Source: CALKHQ01 sp050329975 (GTDB lineage: Bacteria; Pseudomonadota; Alphaproteobacteria; CALKHQ01). From it: 14,805 bases of DNA. Below are positions 1 to 7,425 of the stretch, one piece after another. The stretch lies in NCBI GenBank assembly GCA_050329975.1, contig JBHJOG010000031.1, forward strand, positions 1 through 14,805, given 5' to 3'. Made by a program: the position numbers and the translations under genes. The number at the start of each line of letters is the position of its first letter. Positions within the stretch are counted from its first letter, which is position 1. A model generated the notes under the pieces. That model was not told where the DNA came from and searched no databases. It saw nothing but the letters and a program-made list of their open reading frames with translations.

Positions 1-124
1 TGCAGCGCATCCAATGACTCGACGGGGCAGTGAGGGGCAGCATCCATGCGCCTCTTACCCCCGCACAATCCTTGAACCGATCGCTCAGACACGGCGTCAA
101 GCGGCTCGACGTCGACTTCGTCTG
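1..124. other. Left-end intergenic stretch, no gene seen
   Basis: This is the stretch after the stop codon of the minus-strand SH3 protein. I see no convincing open frame with a ribosome site, no tRNA or rRNA, and no strong terminator hairpin. A 10-bp perfect palindrome (TCGACGTCGA) lies near 108-117, and the heptamer GGGGCAG occurs twice near 24-40. Neither supports a named feature. A plus-strand frame does run through it, but it is the antisense shadow of the SH3 gene. Confidence 0.5.
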
Positions 125-1900
125 CTAGTCCGCCGCGGGAGCGTCGGCCGGGGAAGGGGCATCCGTTCCTGTGCCGGTCTGGGCTCCGGGCTGCGTCTGC
201 GAGTCCGCCGCCCCCGGCTCGGGGCACACCTCGGGGTCACCGAGGCGGCTCGGCATCGGCAGCCGGGCGGTCAGGTCGTCCAATGCCGCCGGGAAGCCGG
301 CGAGGGCGAACTGGTCGGTCCAGATCCGGGCGCCGTCGCTGACGCTGATCGTCAGCAACTGACCGCCACGTGCCGCCGGCAGCAGCGCCGCGAGCGACGC
401 GGAAGCGATCAGCGCGTCGCCGCTTACCGCGTCCAGCCGCCAGTCGCCGGCGGCCAGCGGCTGCGGCGGGGCGAGGTCCACGGTCACCGCCATCACGGCG
501 TCGGCCGGGCCGGCGAGGTCGGCGCTGGAAGCATAGTGCGCCTGCAGCGCCGTGGCGCCGTCCGTCTCCGGCTCCAGCGTCAGCACCGCCTGGCGTCGCG
601 CCGTCGCCCGCGATGGGCTGGCGATGCTGCAGGCCGGTCCGTCCGTTGCGGCGCGGCAGGGGTCGCAGTCGACCGTCCAGGCGTCATGGCTGGCGGAGTA
701 GGGCTCGGCGGTGGCGACGATGGCCGTCGGCGGGGCCGGCGGCTCGGCCGACGGCAGCGCCGGACCCACCGGCAGCAGGTAGAGGTGCGACACCCAGCCG
801 ATGGCGCCCTCGAAGCTGACCATCACCCAGTCGCCCTGGCGCTGGCCCAGGTCGAGGATGCCGATGGCGCGGGCCGGGATCGCGCCGACCACGGCGGCAT
901 CTGGTTGCGGCGCCTCGCGGATCAGCAGCGTCGCCGCCGGGCTCGGGTTCTGGTAGCCGGCGGCGCCGGCCGCGCTCGGCTCCAGCTGGTCGCGGCGGAC
1001 CCACACCGTGCGCACCCGCGGCCCGACCGTCTGCACCTCCAGCCATTCATGCCCCTCGCGCACCCCGGTGCTGCCGGTCCGGCGCACCGTGCTGCCCGGC
1101 GGCAGCGGGTCGAGCACGATGCCGAACCGCATCGCGGAGAAGGCGGGGACGGGCTCCTCGCCGGTGACGTAGAGCGGGTAGGGCGGCGCCGGCGGCTGCG
1201 CGGGCGGGGCCGCCGGGACCAGCGGCACCGCTGCCGCGTCCGCGCCGGTCGTGTCTGCACCCTCCGCGGTGTCGGTCGTCTCGGCCTCGGGCGCGGCCGG
1301 CGGCTCCGCCGTGTCCGTGGTCGGCTCGGCATCCGGCGCAGTCTCGGCCGCCGCAGGCTCGGCATCGGGTGCGGGCGCGGCTGCCGTGTCGGGAACCGGC
1401 TGGGGCGGCGGGCTGGCCCGCAGCACGGCGCAGCTGGCGAGGAAGCGCGTGATCGCGGCCCGGCTGCCGCGCAGGTGGATCGCCGTTTCCGCCCCGCCCT
1501 CGACCACGAGCGTCGCCGCCAGTCCGGCCGCCAGCCGCTCCCACAGCGGGTCGTCGGGGGCGAGGGTGGTCACGGCGTGGGTGCCGAAGACGTCCTCGAC
1601 CACCGCCCCCGGGCGGCTCTCGCTGCGGCCGCCGACCGCGACCCTGATTGTCGCCGGGTCGCCGGCGGCGATGCTTGCGGTGTCGATGTAGAGCGCGACC
1701 GCGATCTGCGGCGCACCGGGCGCACAGGCAGCGCTGACGACGAGCGCCTCCGTCTCCGCCACCCCGAACTGCAGCTGGGCGTTGGTCTGCCCGGCCGTGT
1801 CGGCGTAGTCGTAGGCCAGCCACTGCCCCTCCTGCGCCGATACCGGGCGCGGGAGCAGGGCAAGCAGCAGGCCGGCGCTCAGCACGAGTTGTGTTCGCAT
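125..1900 (-). CDS. Secreted protein with two bacterial SH3 domains and an IalB-like C-terminal region
   Basis: 591 residues. The start ATG follows a good ribosome site (GAGGGAG, about 6 nt upstream). Residues 1-22 form a signal peptide ending SAQ, so the protein is exported, probably to the periplasm. Residues 23-157 are an all-beta-looking domain with two cysteines (C59, C157). Residues 162-240 are a Pro/Ala/Thr/Glu-rich linker. Two SH3-like (SH3_3 type) domains lie near 250-307 and 320-377; the second has the typical pattern LLIREAPQP...GDWVMV...GAIGWVSHLYLLP. Residues 405-547 resemble invasion-associated locus B (IalB) proteins: WTVDCDPC at the start and ALAGFPAALDDL at the end. A disordered acidic/Pro tail follows. 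SH3 domains of this type often bind peptidoglycan or peptides, so a cell-envelope role is inferred. It lies 61 bp after the ABC permease gene and may be co-transcribed or have its own promoter. The domain calls are by eye; function is unknown. Confidence 0.85.
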   Translation of the reverse strand: MRTQLVLSAGLLLALLPRPVSAQEGQWLAYDYADTAGQTNAQLQFGVAETEALVVSAACAPGAPQIAVALYIDTASIAAGDPATIRVAVGGRSESRPGAVVEDVFGTHAVTTLAPDDPLWERLAAGLAATLVVEGGAETAIHLRGSRAAITRFLASCAVLRASPPPQPVPDTAAAPAPDAEPAAAETAPDAEPTTDTAEPPAAPEAETTDTAEGADTTGADAAAVPLVPAAPPAQPPAPPYPLYVTGEEPVPAFSAMRFGIVLDPLPPGSTVRRTGSTGVREGHEWLEVQTVGPRVRTVWVRRDQLEPSAAGAAGYQNPSPAATLLIREAPQPDAAVVGAIPARAIGILDLGQRQGDWVMVSFEGAIGWVSHLYLLPVGPALPSAEPPAPPTAIVATAEPYSASHDAWTVDCDPCRAATDGPACSIASPSRATARRQAVLTLEPETDGATALQAHYASSADLAGPADAVMAVTVDLAPPQPLAAGDWRLDAVSGDALIASASLAALLPAARGGQLLTISVSDGARIWTDQFALAGFPAALDDLTARLPMPSRLGDPEVCPEPGAADSQTQPGAQTGTGTDAPSPADAPAAD

Positions 1901-1961
1901 CGTCGACTCCCTCGGCCCGAGCCTAGTCCAGGACCGGCCTCAGCCGCCAACACGGAGCGCG

Positions 1962-2909
1962 CTATCGCCGGATGGTGCCGAAGGTGACGCCGCGCAGGAG
2001 CCGGCCCTGCAGCAGGTAGGTCACGGCCATCACCGGCAGCAGGAACAGCGTCACCACCGCCGCCAGCATGCCGTAGTCGGCGCTGCCGGCAGCGCCGAGG
2101 TAGATCACCATCGCCGGCGGCACCGTGCGGGTGGCGGTGTCGGTCAGCAGCATGGCGAAGAACAGCTCGTTCCAGGTCAGGATCAGCGCGAACACCGCCG
2201 TCGCTGCCAGCCCGCCGCGCACGCTGGGCAGGCAGATGCGCAGAAACACCCGCGTCTCCGAGCTGCCGTCAAGGCGGGCCGCATCCTCGACGTCGCGCGG
2301 CAGCTCGTCGAAGAAGCTCTTCATCATCCAGATGGTGAACGCCAGGTTGAAGGCGGTGTAGAGCGCGATGATCCCGGCATAGCTGCCGATCATCCCGCTG
2401 AGCCGGGCGAGCAGGAACAGCGGGATGGTGATCACGATCGGCGGCAGCATCCGGGTGGCCAGGATGGCGACCAGCAGGCCGCCGGAGCCGCGGGGCGGGA
2501 AGCGCGAGAAGCCGTAGGCGGCCGGGGTGCCGATCACCAGGGCACAGACGACCGAGGCGCCGACGACCAGGCCGGAATTGAGGAAGTACCAGTAGAACTC
2601 GGTGTCGCGGACCGAGCTGCCGACCATCTCGGGCTGGACGAAGATGCGGCGGAAGTTGTCCAGCGTCGGCTCGAACACCACCAGGGTTCGCAACAGCGCG
2701 CCGAGGGTATCGGCGTCGACCAGGACCTGGTTGCGGGTCTTGAACGCGTAGCCGACGATCGCGAGCAGCGGCAGGCAGTAGAGCAGGCACACGGCCGCCG
2801 CGAGCAGGGTGCGGCCCCAGCCCGCTTCGCCGACCGGCCGCGGGCCGCGGCGACGGCTCAGGACGGGCTCCTGTCGCTGGGGAGCGGGCACCAGGGATCG
2901 GGCGGTCAC
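1962..2909 (-). CDS. Carbohydrate ABC transporter permease, MalG family
   Basis: 315 residues from a GTG start preceded by GAGGA at a normal distance. A TTG 45 nt further upstream lengthens the frame but has no better site. It is an inner-membrane permease of the binding-protein-dependent sugar ABC class (CUT1/MalG). After a basic cytoplasmic N-terminus, TM1 lies near 33-55. Further helices lie near 109-132, 145-168, 174-196, 236-256 and 278-300. The EAA coupling loop that contacts the ATPase is visible at about 202-230 (EDAARLDG...FLRICLP). The C-terminus ends RLLRGVTFGTIRR, the usual MalG-type ending, so the protein is complete. It follows the SDR gene with a gap of 83 bp (38 bp if the TTG is used), on the same strand. 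No partner permease, ATPase or binding protein is in the window, which is unusual. The substrate cannot be told from the sequence. Confidence 0.93.
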   Translation of the reverse strand: MTARSLVPAPQRQEPVLSRRRGPRPVGEAGWGRTLLAAAVCLLYCLPLLAIVGYAFKTRNQVLVDADTLGALLRTLVVFEPTLDNFRRIFVQPEMVGSSVRDTEFYWYFLNSGLVVGASVVCALVIGTPAAYGFSRFPPRGSGGLLVAILATRMLPPIVITIPLFLLARLSGMIGSYAGIIALYTAFNLAFTIWMMKSFFDELPRDVEDAARLDGSSETRVFLRICLPSVRGGLAATAVFALILTWNELFFAMLLTDTATRTVPPAMVIYLGAAGSADYGMLAAVVTLFLLPVMAVTYLLQGRLLRGVTFGTIRR

Positions 2910-2992
2910 GGCACATCCTCGGCGGTGAGCGGGCGACGGCGAGCCTGCCCGCAAACGGCGGCGACCTCAACATCGCCCGGCGGCGGAACGGC

Positions 2993-3763
2993 TCAGATCA
3001 CGCTGAAGCCGCCGTCGATCATCATCGTGGCGCCGTTGACCAGATCCGAGGCCGGCGAGGCGAGGTAGAGCACCATGTCGGCGACCTCGACCGGCTCGCC
3101 GAAGCGGCCGAGCGGGGTGCGGTCCAGCATCGGCTGCGACTTGGCCCGGTCGCCCCAGACCAGCTTGCCCAGCGGGGTCATGATGATGGTCGGGCAGACC
3201 GCGTTGACCTGCACGTTGTGGCGCGCCCATTCCGCCGCCATGTTGCGGGTCAGTGCGTTGAGGCCGGCCTTCGACGCCGAATAGGAGGCGTGGCCCTCGA
3301 TCGCGATCACGCTGGCCTGGGACGAGATGTTGATGATCTTGCCCGCCTTCTGCGCGATCATCGTTGGCGCCAGCGCCTGCGCCAGGATCAGCGGCGTGCG
3401 CAGGTTGATCGCCATCGTCCGCTCCCAGGTGTCCAGGTCGGTCTCCAGCGTCGGCTCGATCACCGCGATCCCGGCGTTGTTGACCAGGATGTCGATGGTG
3501 CCGAAGGCGGCCATCGCCGCCGTTGCGGCATTGCGCGGGCCTTCGATCGTCGCCAGGTCGGCGGCGAAGGTCTCGCAGCGGCGGCCGCTGGCGCGCACGG
3601 CGGCGGCAACCGCGTCCAGCTCCGCCCCGTCCCGGTCCACCGCTGCGATGTCCGCTCCTGCGTCGGCCAGGACCGAGCAGATCACGCTGCCGATGCCGCC
3701 GGCGGCCCCGGTGACGAAGGCACGCTTCCCCTCGACCGAGAAGCGTTGGCTCCAGTTGCCCAT
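2993..3763 (-). CDS. Short-chain dehydrogenase/reductase (SDR, classical type)
   Basis: 256 residues, the usual classical SDR length. The start ATG has a GAGGCG ribosome site. The Rossmann motif TGAAGGIG is at residues 18-25, NNAG at 95-98, and the catalytic set is N120, S148, Y161 and K165 (YSASK). D43 at the end of beta-2 favours NAD(H) over NADP(H), by family rule. The end MMIDGGFSVI is typical. It probably oxidises or reduces a hydroxyl/ketone of a sugar, polyol or similar substrate, with the closest feel being 2-deoxy-gluconate 3-dehydrogenase or related polyol dehydrogenases; that is inference. It starts 18 bp after the PhyH-HEAT gene and precedes the ABC permease, so all three probably form one transcript devoted to uptake and oxidation of one compound. 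Confidence 0.95.
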   Translation of the reverse strand: MGNWSQRFSVEGKRAFVTGAAGGIGSVICSVLADAGADIAAVDRDGAELDAVAAAVRASGRRCETFAADLATIEGPRNAATAAMAAFGTIDILVNNAGIAVIEPTLETDLDTWERTMAINLRTPLILAQALAPTMIAQKAGKIINISSQASVIAIEGHASYSASKAGLNALTRNMAAEWARHNVQVNAVCPTIIMTPLGKLVWGDRAKSQPMLDRTPLGRFGEPVEVADMVLYLASPASDLVNGATMMIDGGFSVI

Positions 3764-3781
3764 CCGTCGCCTCTGCGATCC

Positions 3782-5464
3782 CTAGAACAGGCTCTTGTTG
3801 CTGGTCAGCGGGCACCAGCGCGCGCCCTTCAGGTGCGTGAGCAGGGCGTGGGTCGCGCGCGGGCTTCCGATCCGCTCCAGTGCCTCGACTGCATAGCCGA
3901 TGACGTAACGGTTGCCGTCGTCCAGTGCGGCGACCAGCGCCTCGGTCGCCGGTTCCGCCGCCGGGCCGAGGCGGGCGAGTGCCAGCGCGGCATTGAAGCG
4001 AACCTCGTCGGCGTCGTCGGCCAGTGCCGCCACCAGGGCGGCGACGGTGCGCGGCGTGCCCGCCTTCAGGCCGAGCGCCTCGACCGCATTCATCCGCACG
4101 TTCTCGTCGGGGTCGGCCGCCGCCTGCAGCAGTACGTCGTGCACCGGTGCCGAGTCGTCGCGGATCTCGCCCAGCGCGAAGGCGATGTACTTGCGCATGC
4201 GCGGCCCTGAGCCGGCGAAGGCCTCGACCAGTGCCGGCGCCGCGTCGGCACCGACCGCGACCAGCCCGTGCGTGGCGTTGCGCGCCTGCATCTCCAGCTC
4301 GCTCTTCTGGCCTTCGTCGACGAAGACGCGCGCGTCGTCGACATTGTCGCCGTCATTGGCCCGCATCGCAGCGACCAGAGGCGCGATCGCGGGCCGGCCC
4401 AGCGCGCCCAGCGCATAGGCGGCCGACAGCCCGACCGGCTCCGACGGGTCGTCGAGCCGGGCGGCCAGGTCAGCGATGAATGGCAGGCCGCCTTCGCCCA
4501 GGCGCCCGATCGCGGCGATCGCCTCCCGCCTTGCCGCCGCGTCGGCGTCGGCGAGCGCGCCCCGCAGGGTCTCGGCGTCTGCCGGCGCAGCCGCCGCCGG
4601 CCGCTCCGCCGTCCCCCCGCTCAGCCAGTCCCAGTGCTCCCGCCACGCCGGCTCCATGCCGTAGGCAGGGAGGGTGGCGGGCGAGGTCCAGTACCGGCGC
4701 CGGGTGTTCCAGGTCGGCGCGGCCGGCGGCCGCAGGCGGACAAACTGGCACTTCAGCATGTAGCGGTCGAGGTCGGTGAGGTTCTGCATCTTGCGATGCC
4801 ACAGGTCGAAATGGATCATCATGCAGGTGCCGCCCGGACCCTCGGCCGGAATCTCGATCTGGGCGATGTCGTCCAGGCGCTGGGCGATCATGTGCGTTCC
4901 CGGCACCACCCCGGTCGGCCCGATCGCCGGGTAGATGTCCTGCGGGTAGTACATGATCATCACCCACCACGGATGGTGGTTGTGCACCTTGCGCTTGTAG
5001 CCCCAATAGGTGTCGTGGTGGAACACCTGCGGCGGCGAGCCCGGCGGGTTGGAATGCAGCGCCCGGTGCGGGTGCAGGAAGTAGTTGTCCGGCCCGAGCA
5101 CGCTGTCGAGCGCCCCTTTGACCACCGGGTCCTCGAACAACCGGTAGACCGCCGGCACCACCGGCAGGATGTTGTTGCCGGTGTCATTGTCGCTGTCGCG
5201 GCCGGCCAGCCCGAGGAAGGTCTCGAACACCTCGGCGTGGAAGCTGGCCGGCAGGCTGGGTTGCAGCGGCAGGTAGCCGTTGGCCAGGAAATGCGCGACC
5301 TGGTCGTCGTCGAGCAGCACCGGCGCGCCGCGGGGGGCGAGTGGCGTCCGCGCCTTCGGCGAGCGCAGGCCCTCCCCGTCGATGAACTGCCGCTCGTTGC
5401 GCAACCGGTAGCCGCTCTCGGCGGGCAGGAGCGCGGCGCCGGTTTCTGCTGGGGTGGGGGGCAT
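3782..5464 (-). CDS. Phytanoyl-CoA dioxygenase (PhyH) family protein fused to HEAT repeats
   Basis: 560 residues. The start ATG has GGGAG upstream. Residues about 52-245 are a PhyH-type Fe(II)/2-oxoglutarate oxygenase: the HxD pair is H149 and D151 (FHHDTYWG), the distal His is H223, and the 2-oxoglutarate-binding Arg is R234. The His-to-Arg spacing of 11 matches human PHYH (H264/R275). The fold should hydroxylate a small molecule using O2 and 2-oxoglutarate. Residues about 297-546 are roughly seven HEAT/PBS-lyase-type repeats of about 31-33 residues (for example DENVRMNAVEALG and DEVRFNAALALARLG), with an insertion near 370-387. HEAT arrays usually bind proteins. No signal peptide, so cytoplasmic. 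It heads the operon with the SDR and the sugar-type permease; hydroxylation of the imported compound is a reasonable inference. The active-site residues look complete. Confidence 0.93.
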   Translation of the reverse strand: MPPTPAETGAALLPAESGYRLRNERQFIDGEGLRSPKARTPLAPRGAPVLLDDDQVAHFLANGYLPLQPSLPASFHAEVFETFLGLAGRDSDNDTGNNILPVVPAVYRLFEDPVVKGALDSVLGPDNYFLHPHRALHSNPPGSPPQVFHHDTYWGYKRKVHNHHPWWVMIMYYPQDIYPAIGPTGVVPGTHMIAQRLDDIAQIEIPAEGPGGTCMMIHFDLWHRKMQNLTDLDRYMLKCQFVRLRPPAAPTWNTRRRYWTSPATLPAYGMEPAWREHWDWLSGGTAERPAAAAPADAETLRGALADADAAARREAIAAIGRLGEGGLPFIADLAARLDDPSEPVGLSAAYALGALGRPAIAPLVAAMRANDGDNVDDARVFVDEGQKSELEMQARNATHGLVAVGADAAPALVEAFAGSGPRMRKYIAFALGEIRDDSAPVHDVLLQAAADPDENVRMNAVEALGLKAGTPRTVAALVAALADDADEVRFNAALALARLGPAAEPATEALVAALDDGNRYVIGYAVEALERIGSPRATHALLTHLKGARWCPLTSNKSLF

Positions 5465-5575
5465 GGGTCGATCTCCCGGTTCCTGGCATTCTCGAAACGA
5501 TTAGATCAGAATGGGGCGTGTCCGCCAAGCAAGCGCGACGCAGTGCGAATCGCGCCGTCAGAAAGGAACCGTCCC
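5465..5575. promoter_or_regulatory. Divergent promoter region between the PhyH operon and the 194-residue gene
   Basis: A 111-bp gap between two divergent start codons, so it should hold both promoters. The stretch 5488-5512 is clearly richer in A/T than its surroundings and is bounded by an inverted repeat, ATTCT (5488-5492) and AGAAT (5508-5512). Inside is GAAACGATT, which loosely resembles LacI-family half sites. I cannot place -35/-10 boxes with confidence. The plus-strand gene has AAAGGA about 9 nt before its ATG. An operator for a sugar-type repressor is possible but unproven. Confidence 0.4.
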
Positions 5576-6160
5576 ATGACCACTGTCGATCCGAACCGCC
5601 TCATCCTGACGGGCGAAAACCCCTTCATCCGCTTCTCGGAGACCGACGACGGCCCGCTCGTCACCGAGGCGAGCCTTTGGCGCATCATCCTGAGCCCCGC
5701 CGGCGCCGGCCACGTGCTCTACCTGAAGAGCGAGGTCGTCGGCGACAGCTGGCGGATCTATGCCGACAACGAGCCGCTTGCCCGCTGGCTGCAGCAGACG
5801 GCGCAGGGCAACATCAATCCCGCCTCGGGCGATGCCGCCGTGCCCGTCACCGCCGCCGCCTTCCGCAGTTCCGGTACCGTGCAGGGCGGCTGGACCGAGC
5901 ATGTCGAAGCCGCCGGCGAGACGCTCGCGCTGACCTGGGCCGAACTCGGCGAGCCGCTGCTCATCCACACCCGCCCGCACCAGGAGCCGGGCCGTCCCTA
6001 CGGCGTCTGCACCGTGCTCATTCCCGCCGGCCATGCGACGCTCACCCGCAACGGCACCGCCGCCCGCGGCGCTCCTCGCCCGCGCGACCACGAAGGCCGC
6101 CCCTTCTCCACCTGTGCCCTCGCCTTCTCGGAGAGCTGGACCGAGGAGCGCCAGCCGTAG
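5576..6160 (+). CDS. Hypothetical cytoplasmic protein, 194 residues, divergent from the PhyH operon
   Basis: The frame is open far upstream, but the only ribosome site (AAAGGA, about 9 nt upstream) and the divergent-promoter geometry point to the ATG at 5576. I do not recognise the family. No signal peptide or membrane helix is seen, and the alternation of hydrophobic residues suggests a mainly beta, soluble protein. Potentially conserved-looking patches are LWRIILSP (34-41), LYLKSEVVGDSWRIYADNEP (48-67), GGWTEHVE (104-111) and PLLIHTRPH (127-135). Two cysteines (C145, C180) and several histidines could bind a metal, but there is no named motif. It ends 13 bp from the convergent small secreted gene. 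Divergent placement next to the PhyH-HEAT oxygenase suggests a shared regulator or pathway; that is inference only. Confidence 0.8.
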   Translation: MTTVDPNRLILTGENPFIRFSETDDGPLVTEASLWRIILSPAGAGHVLYLKSEVVGDSWRIYADNEPLARWLQQTAQGNINPASGDAAVPVTAAAFRSSGTVQGGWTEHVEAAGETLALTWAELGEPLLIHTRPHQEPGRPYGVCTVLIPAGHATLTRNGTAARGAPRPRDHEGRPFSTCALAFSESWTEERQP

Positions 6161-6173
6161 GTCCGCCGGCCGG

Positions 6174-6488
6174 TCAGAACCCGTACTGCTCCCGGGTCCG
6201 CAGGATCGAGTCGCAGGCGCCCCTGACGTCGTTGTCCTCGATCAGCCGGTTCTGCATGTCGACGAACCAGACGGCGACCTCGGTGGCGACAGCATCGCCG
6301 AGCGCACCGGACTGTATCGCCTCGTCCAAGGCGATGACGAAATCCGTCGCCACGGTGACGAAACCGTCCTCGGCAGCGCAGGGATCCGTGTTCTGCGAGA
6401 ACAGGTCGGCGCGGGCAGGCGCAGCCGCGGCAGCGGCCAGCGCCAGGGCTGCGCAGAGCCAAGCCGTCCGGGGCGGCCACCTCGTCAT
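6174..6488 (-). CDS. Small secreted hypothetical protein with two cysteines
   Basis: 104 residues. The frame extends further upstream, but the ATG at 6488 has a very strong ribosome site (GGGAGGAGAGG immediately before it) and begins a classic signal peptide: MTRWPPRTAW, then an alanine/leucine core, with cleavage expected after ARA at about 27. The mature part is about 77 residues, acidic and predicted helical, with C37 (TDPCAAEDG) and C92 (GACDSIL) that could form one disulfide. I know no family for it. It should be periplasmic. It converges on the 194-residue gene with a 13-bp gap, and a REP-like repeat lies just beyond its promoter side. Confidence 0.75.
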   Translation of the reverse strand: MTRWPPRTAWLCAALALAAAAAAPARADLFSQNTDPCAAEDGFVTVATDFVIALDEAIQSGALGDAVATEVAVWFVDMQNRLIEDNDVRGACDSILRTREQYGF

Positions 6489-6521
6489 CCTCTCCTCCCT
6501 CTCCGGGCGCAGGGGGCATCT

Positions 6522-6575
6522 TTCGACAGACTCAGGACCGCCATTCCCCATGCTCCTCATCTTGAGCCCGTCGAA
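6522..6575. repeat. REP-like inverted repeat (TTCGACAG..CTCAGGA family)
   Basis: Left arm 6522-6537 (TTCGACAGACTCAGGA) and right arm 6560-6575 (TCTTGAGCCCGTCGAA) are imperfect inverted copies, 13 of 16 positions matching, around a 22-nt spacer. The arm resembles the widespread proteobacterial extragenic palindrome with core CTTCGACAGGCTCAGGA, recalled from general knowledge. It lies in the gap between the small secreted gene (minus) and aqpZ (plus). Such elements can act as transcript-stabilising hairpins or transposase (RAYT) substrates; no such gene is nearby. Confidence 0.65.
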
Positions 6576-6631
6576 GGACGCACCACGCCTTGCCATCCGC
6601 GCGCTATCCTATCCGGGCCGGCGACTCGGTG

Positions 6632-6647
6632 GAAACCCCCCAGTTTC
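6632..6647. promoter_or_regulatory. Short inverted repeat upstream of aqpZ, possible operator
   Basis: GAAAC (6632-6636) and GTTTC (6643-6647) flank CCCCCA. A TATGCT that could serve as a -10 box lies at 6686-6691, but no -35 box stands at a normal distance (TTGCCT at 6656-6661 gives a 24-bp spacer). The repeat could be a regulator site or chance; low confidence. Confidence 0.2.
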
Positions 6648-6717
6648 GTGTGTATTTGCCTGATGCGAGGCTCATGCGCGTCGGCTATGCTCCGGCGCGT
6701 CTTGCGTGGGGAATCAA

Positions 6718-7425
6718 ATGGACCTGATTCGAAAACTTGTCGCCGAGTTCCTCGGTACCTTCTGGCTCGTCTTCGGTGGCTGCGGTAGCGCTGTGCTTGC
6801 GGCGGCTTTTCCCGAAGTCGGGATCGGCCTCGTCGGCGTCTCGTTCGCTTTCGGCCTCACCGTGCTGACCATGGCCTATGCCGTCGGCGGCATCTCGGGC
6901 GGCCACTTCAACCCGGCCGTATCGGTCGGGCTCGTCGTTGCCGGCCGGTTTCCGGTCAAGAACCTGATCCCCTATGTCGTGGTCCAGGTCCTCGCCGGCA
7001 TCGCGGCAGCCCTCGTGCTCTATCTCATCGCCAGCGGCAAGGAGGGCTTCACGCTTGCCGGCGGGCTGGCCTCCAACGGCTACGGCGAGCATTCGCCTGG
7101 CGGCTACAGCATGCTGTCCGGTCTGGTCGCCGAGGTGCTGCTCACCTTCATGTTCCTGGTCATCATCCTGGGCTCGACGGCGGCGCGGGTCCCGGCCGGC
7201 TTCGCGCCCATCGCAATCGGGCTCGCGCTGACCCTGATCCACCTGATCTCGATCCCGGTGACCAACACGTCGGTCAATCCGGCGCGCTCTACCGGACCCG
7301 CCGTGATTGTCGGTGACTGGGCGCTGGCCCAGCTCTGGCTGTTCTGGATCGCACCGGTCGCCGGCGCCGTCGTCGCCGGTCTGGCCTGGCGCGTACTCGA
7401 CCGACCCGACCGGACCACCGCCTGA
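6718..7425 (+). CDS. aqpZ: Aquaporin Z, water channel
   Basis: 235 residues, close to E. coli AqpZ (231) and very similar along its length (for example GTFWLVFGGCGSAVLAA, ASNGYGEHSPGGYSML, LIHLISIPVTNTSVNPARS). It is an inner-membrane homotetrameric channel for passive water flow. Six helices with two half-helices carry the NPA motifs at 65-67 and 187-189. The selectivity filter residues are F45, H175, T184 and R190, the water-specific set, so a glycerol channel is unlikely. I take the ATG at 6718, with GGGGA 3-4 codons upstream acting as ribosome site; a GTG at 6706 would overlap that site. Monocistronic: both neighbours are on the opposite strand. Confidence 0.97.
   Translation: MDLIRKLVAEFLGTFWLVFGGCGSAVLAAAFPEVGIGLVGVSFAFGLTVLTMAYAVGGISGGHFNPAVSVGLVVAGRFPVKNLIPYVVVQVLAGIAAALVLYLIASGKEGFTLAGGLASNGYGEHSPGGYSMLSGLVAEVLLTFMFLVIILGSTAARVPAGFAPIAIGLALTLIHLISIPVTNTSVNPARSTGPAVIVGDWALAQLWLFWIAPVAGAVVAGLAWRVLDRPDRTTA

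Noticed and set aside
1901..1961. Possible promoter (TAGGCT as -10) for the SH3 gene
   Set aside because: The nearest -35-like sequence (TTGGCG) gives a 19-bp spacer and the match is poor. The gene may simply be read through from the permease.
14..1987. 657-residue plus-strand open frame opposite the SH3 protein
   Set aside because: Arg/Gly-rich translation without any domain, ribosome site or signal peptide. It is the antisense shadow of a GC-rich gene.
3218..4210. 330-residue plus-strand frame opposite the SDR and HEAT region
   Set aside because: Its translation spans parts of two genuine minus-strand genes and shows no recognisable motif; a product of high GC.
4268..5575. Long upstream extension of the 194-residue gene
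   Set aside because: The extension lies wholly opposite the PhyH-HEAT gene and is compositionally antisense. The ribosome site at about 5562 supports the ATG at 5576.
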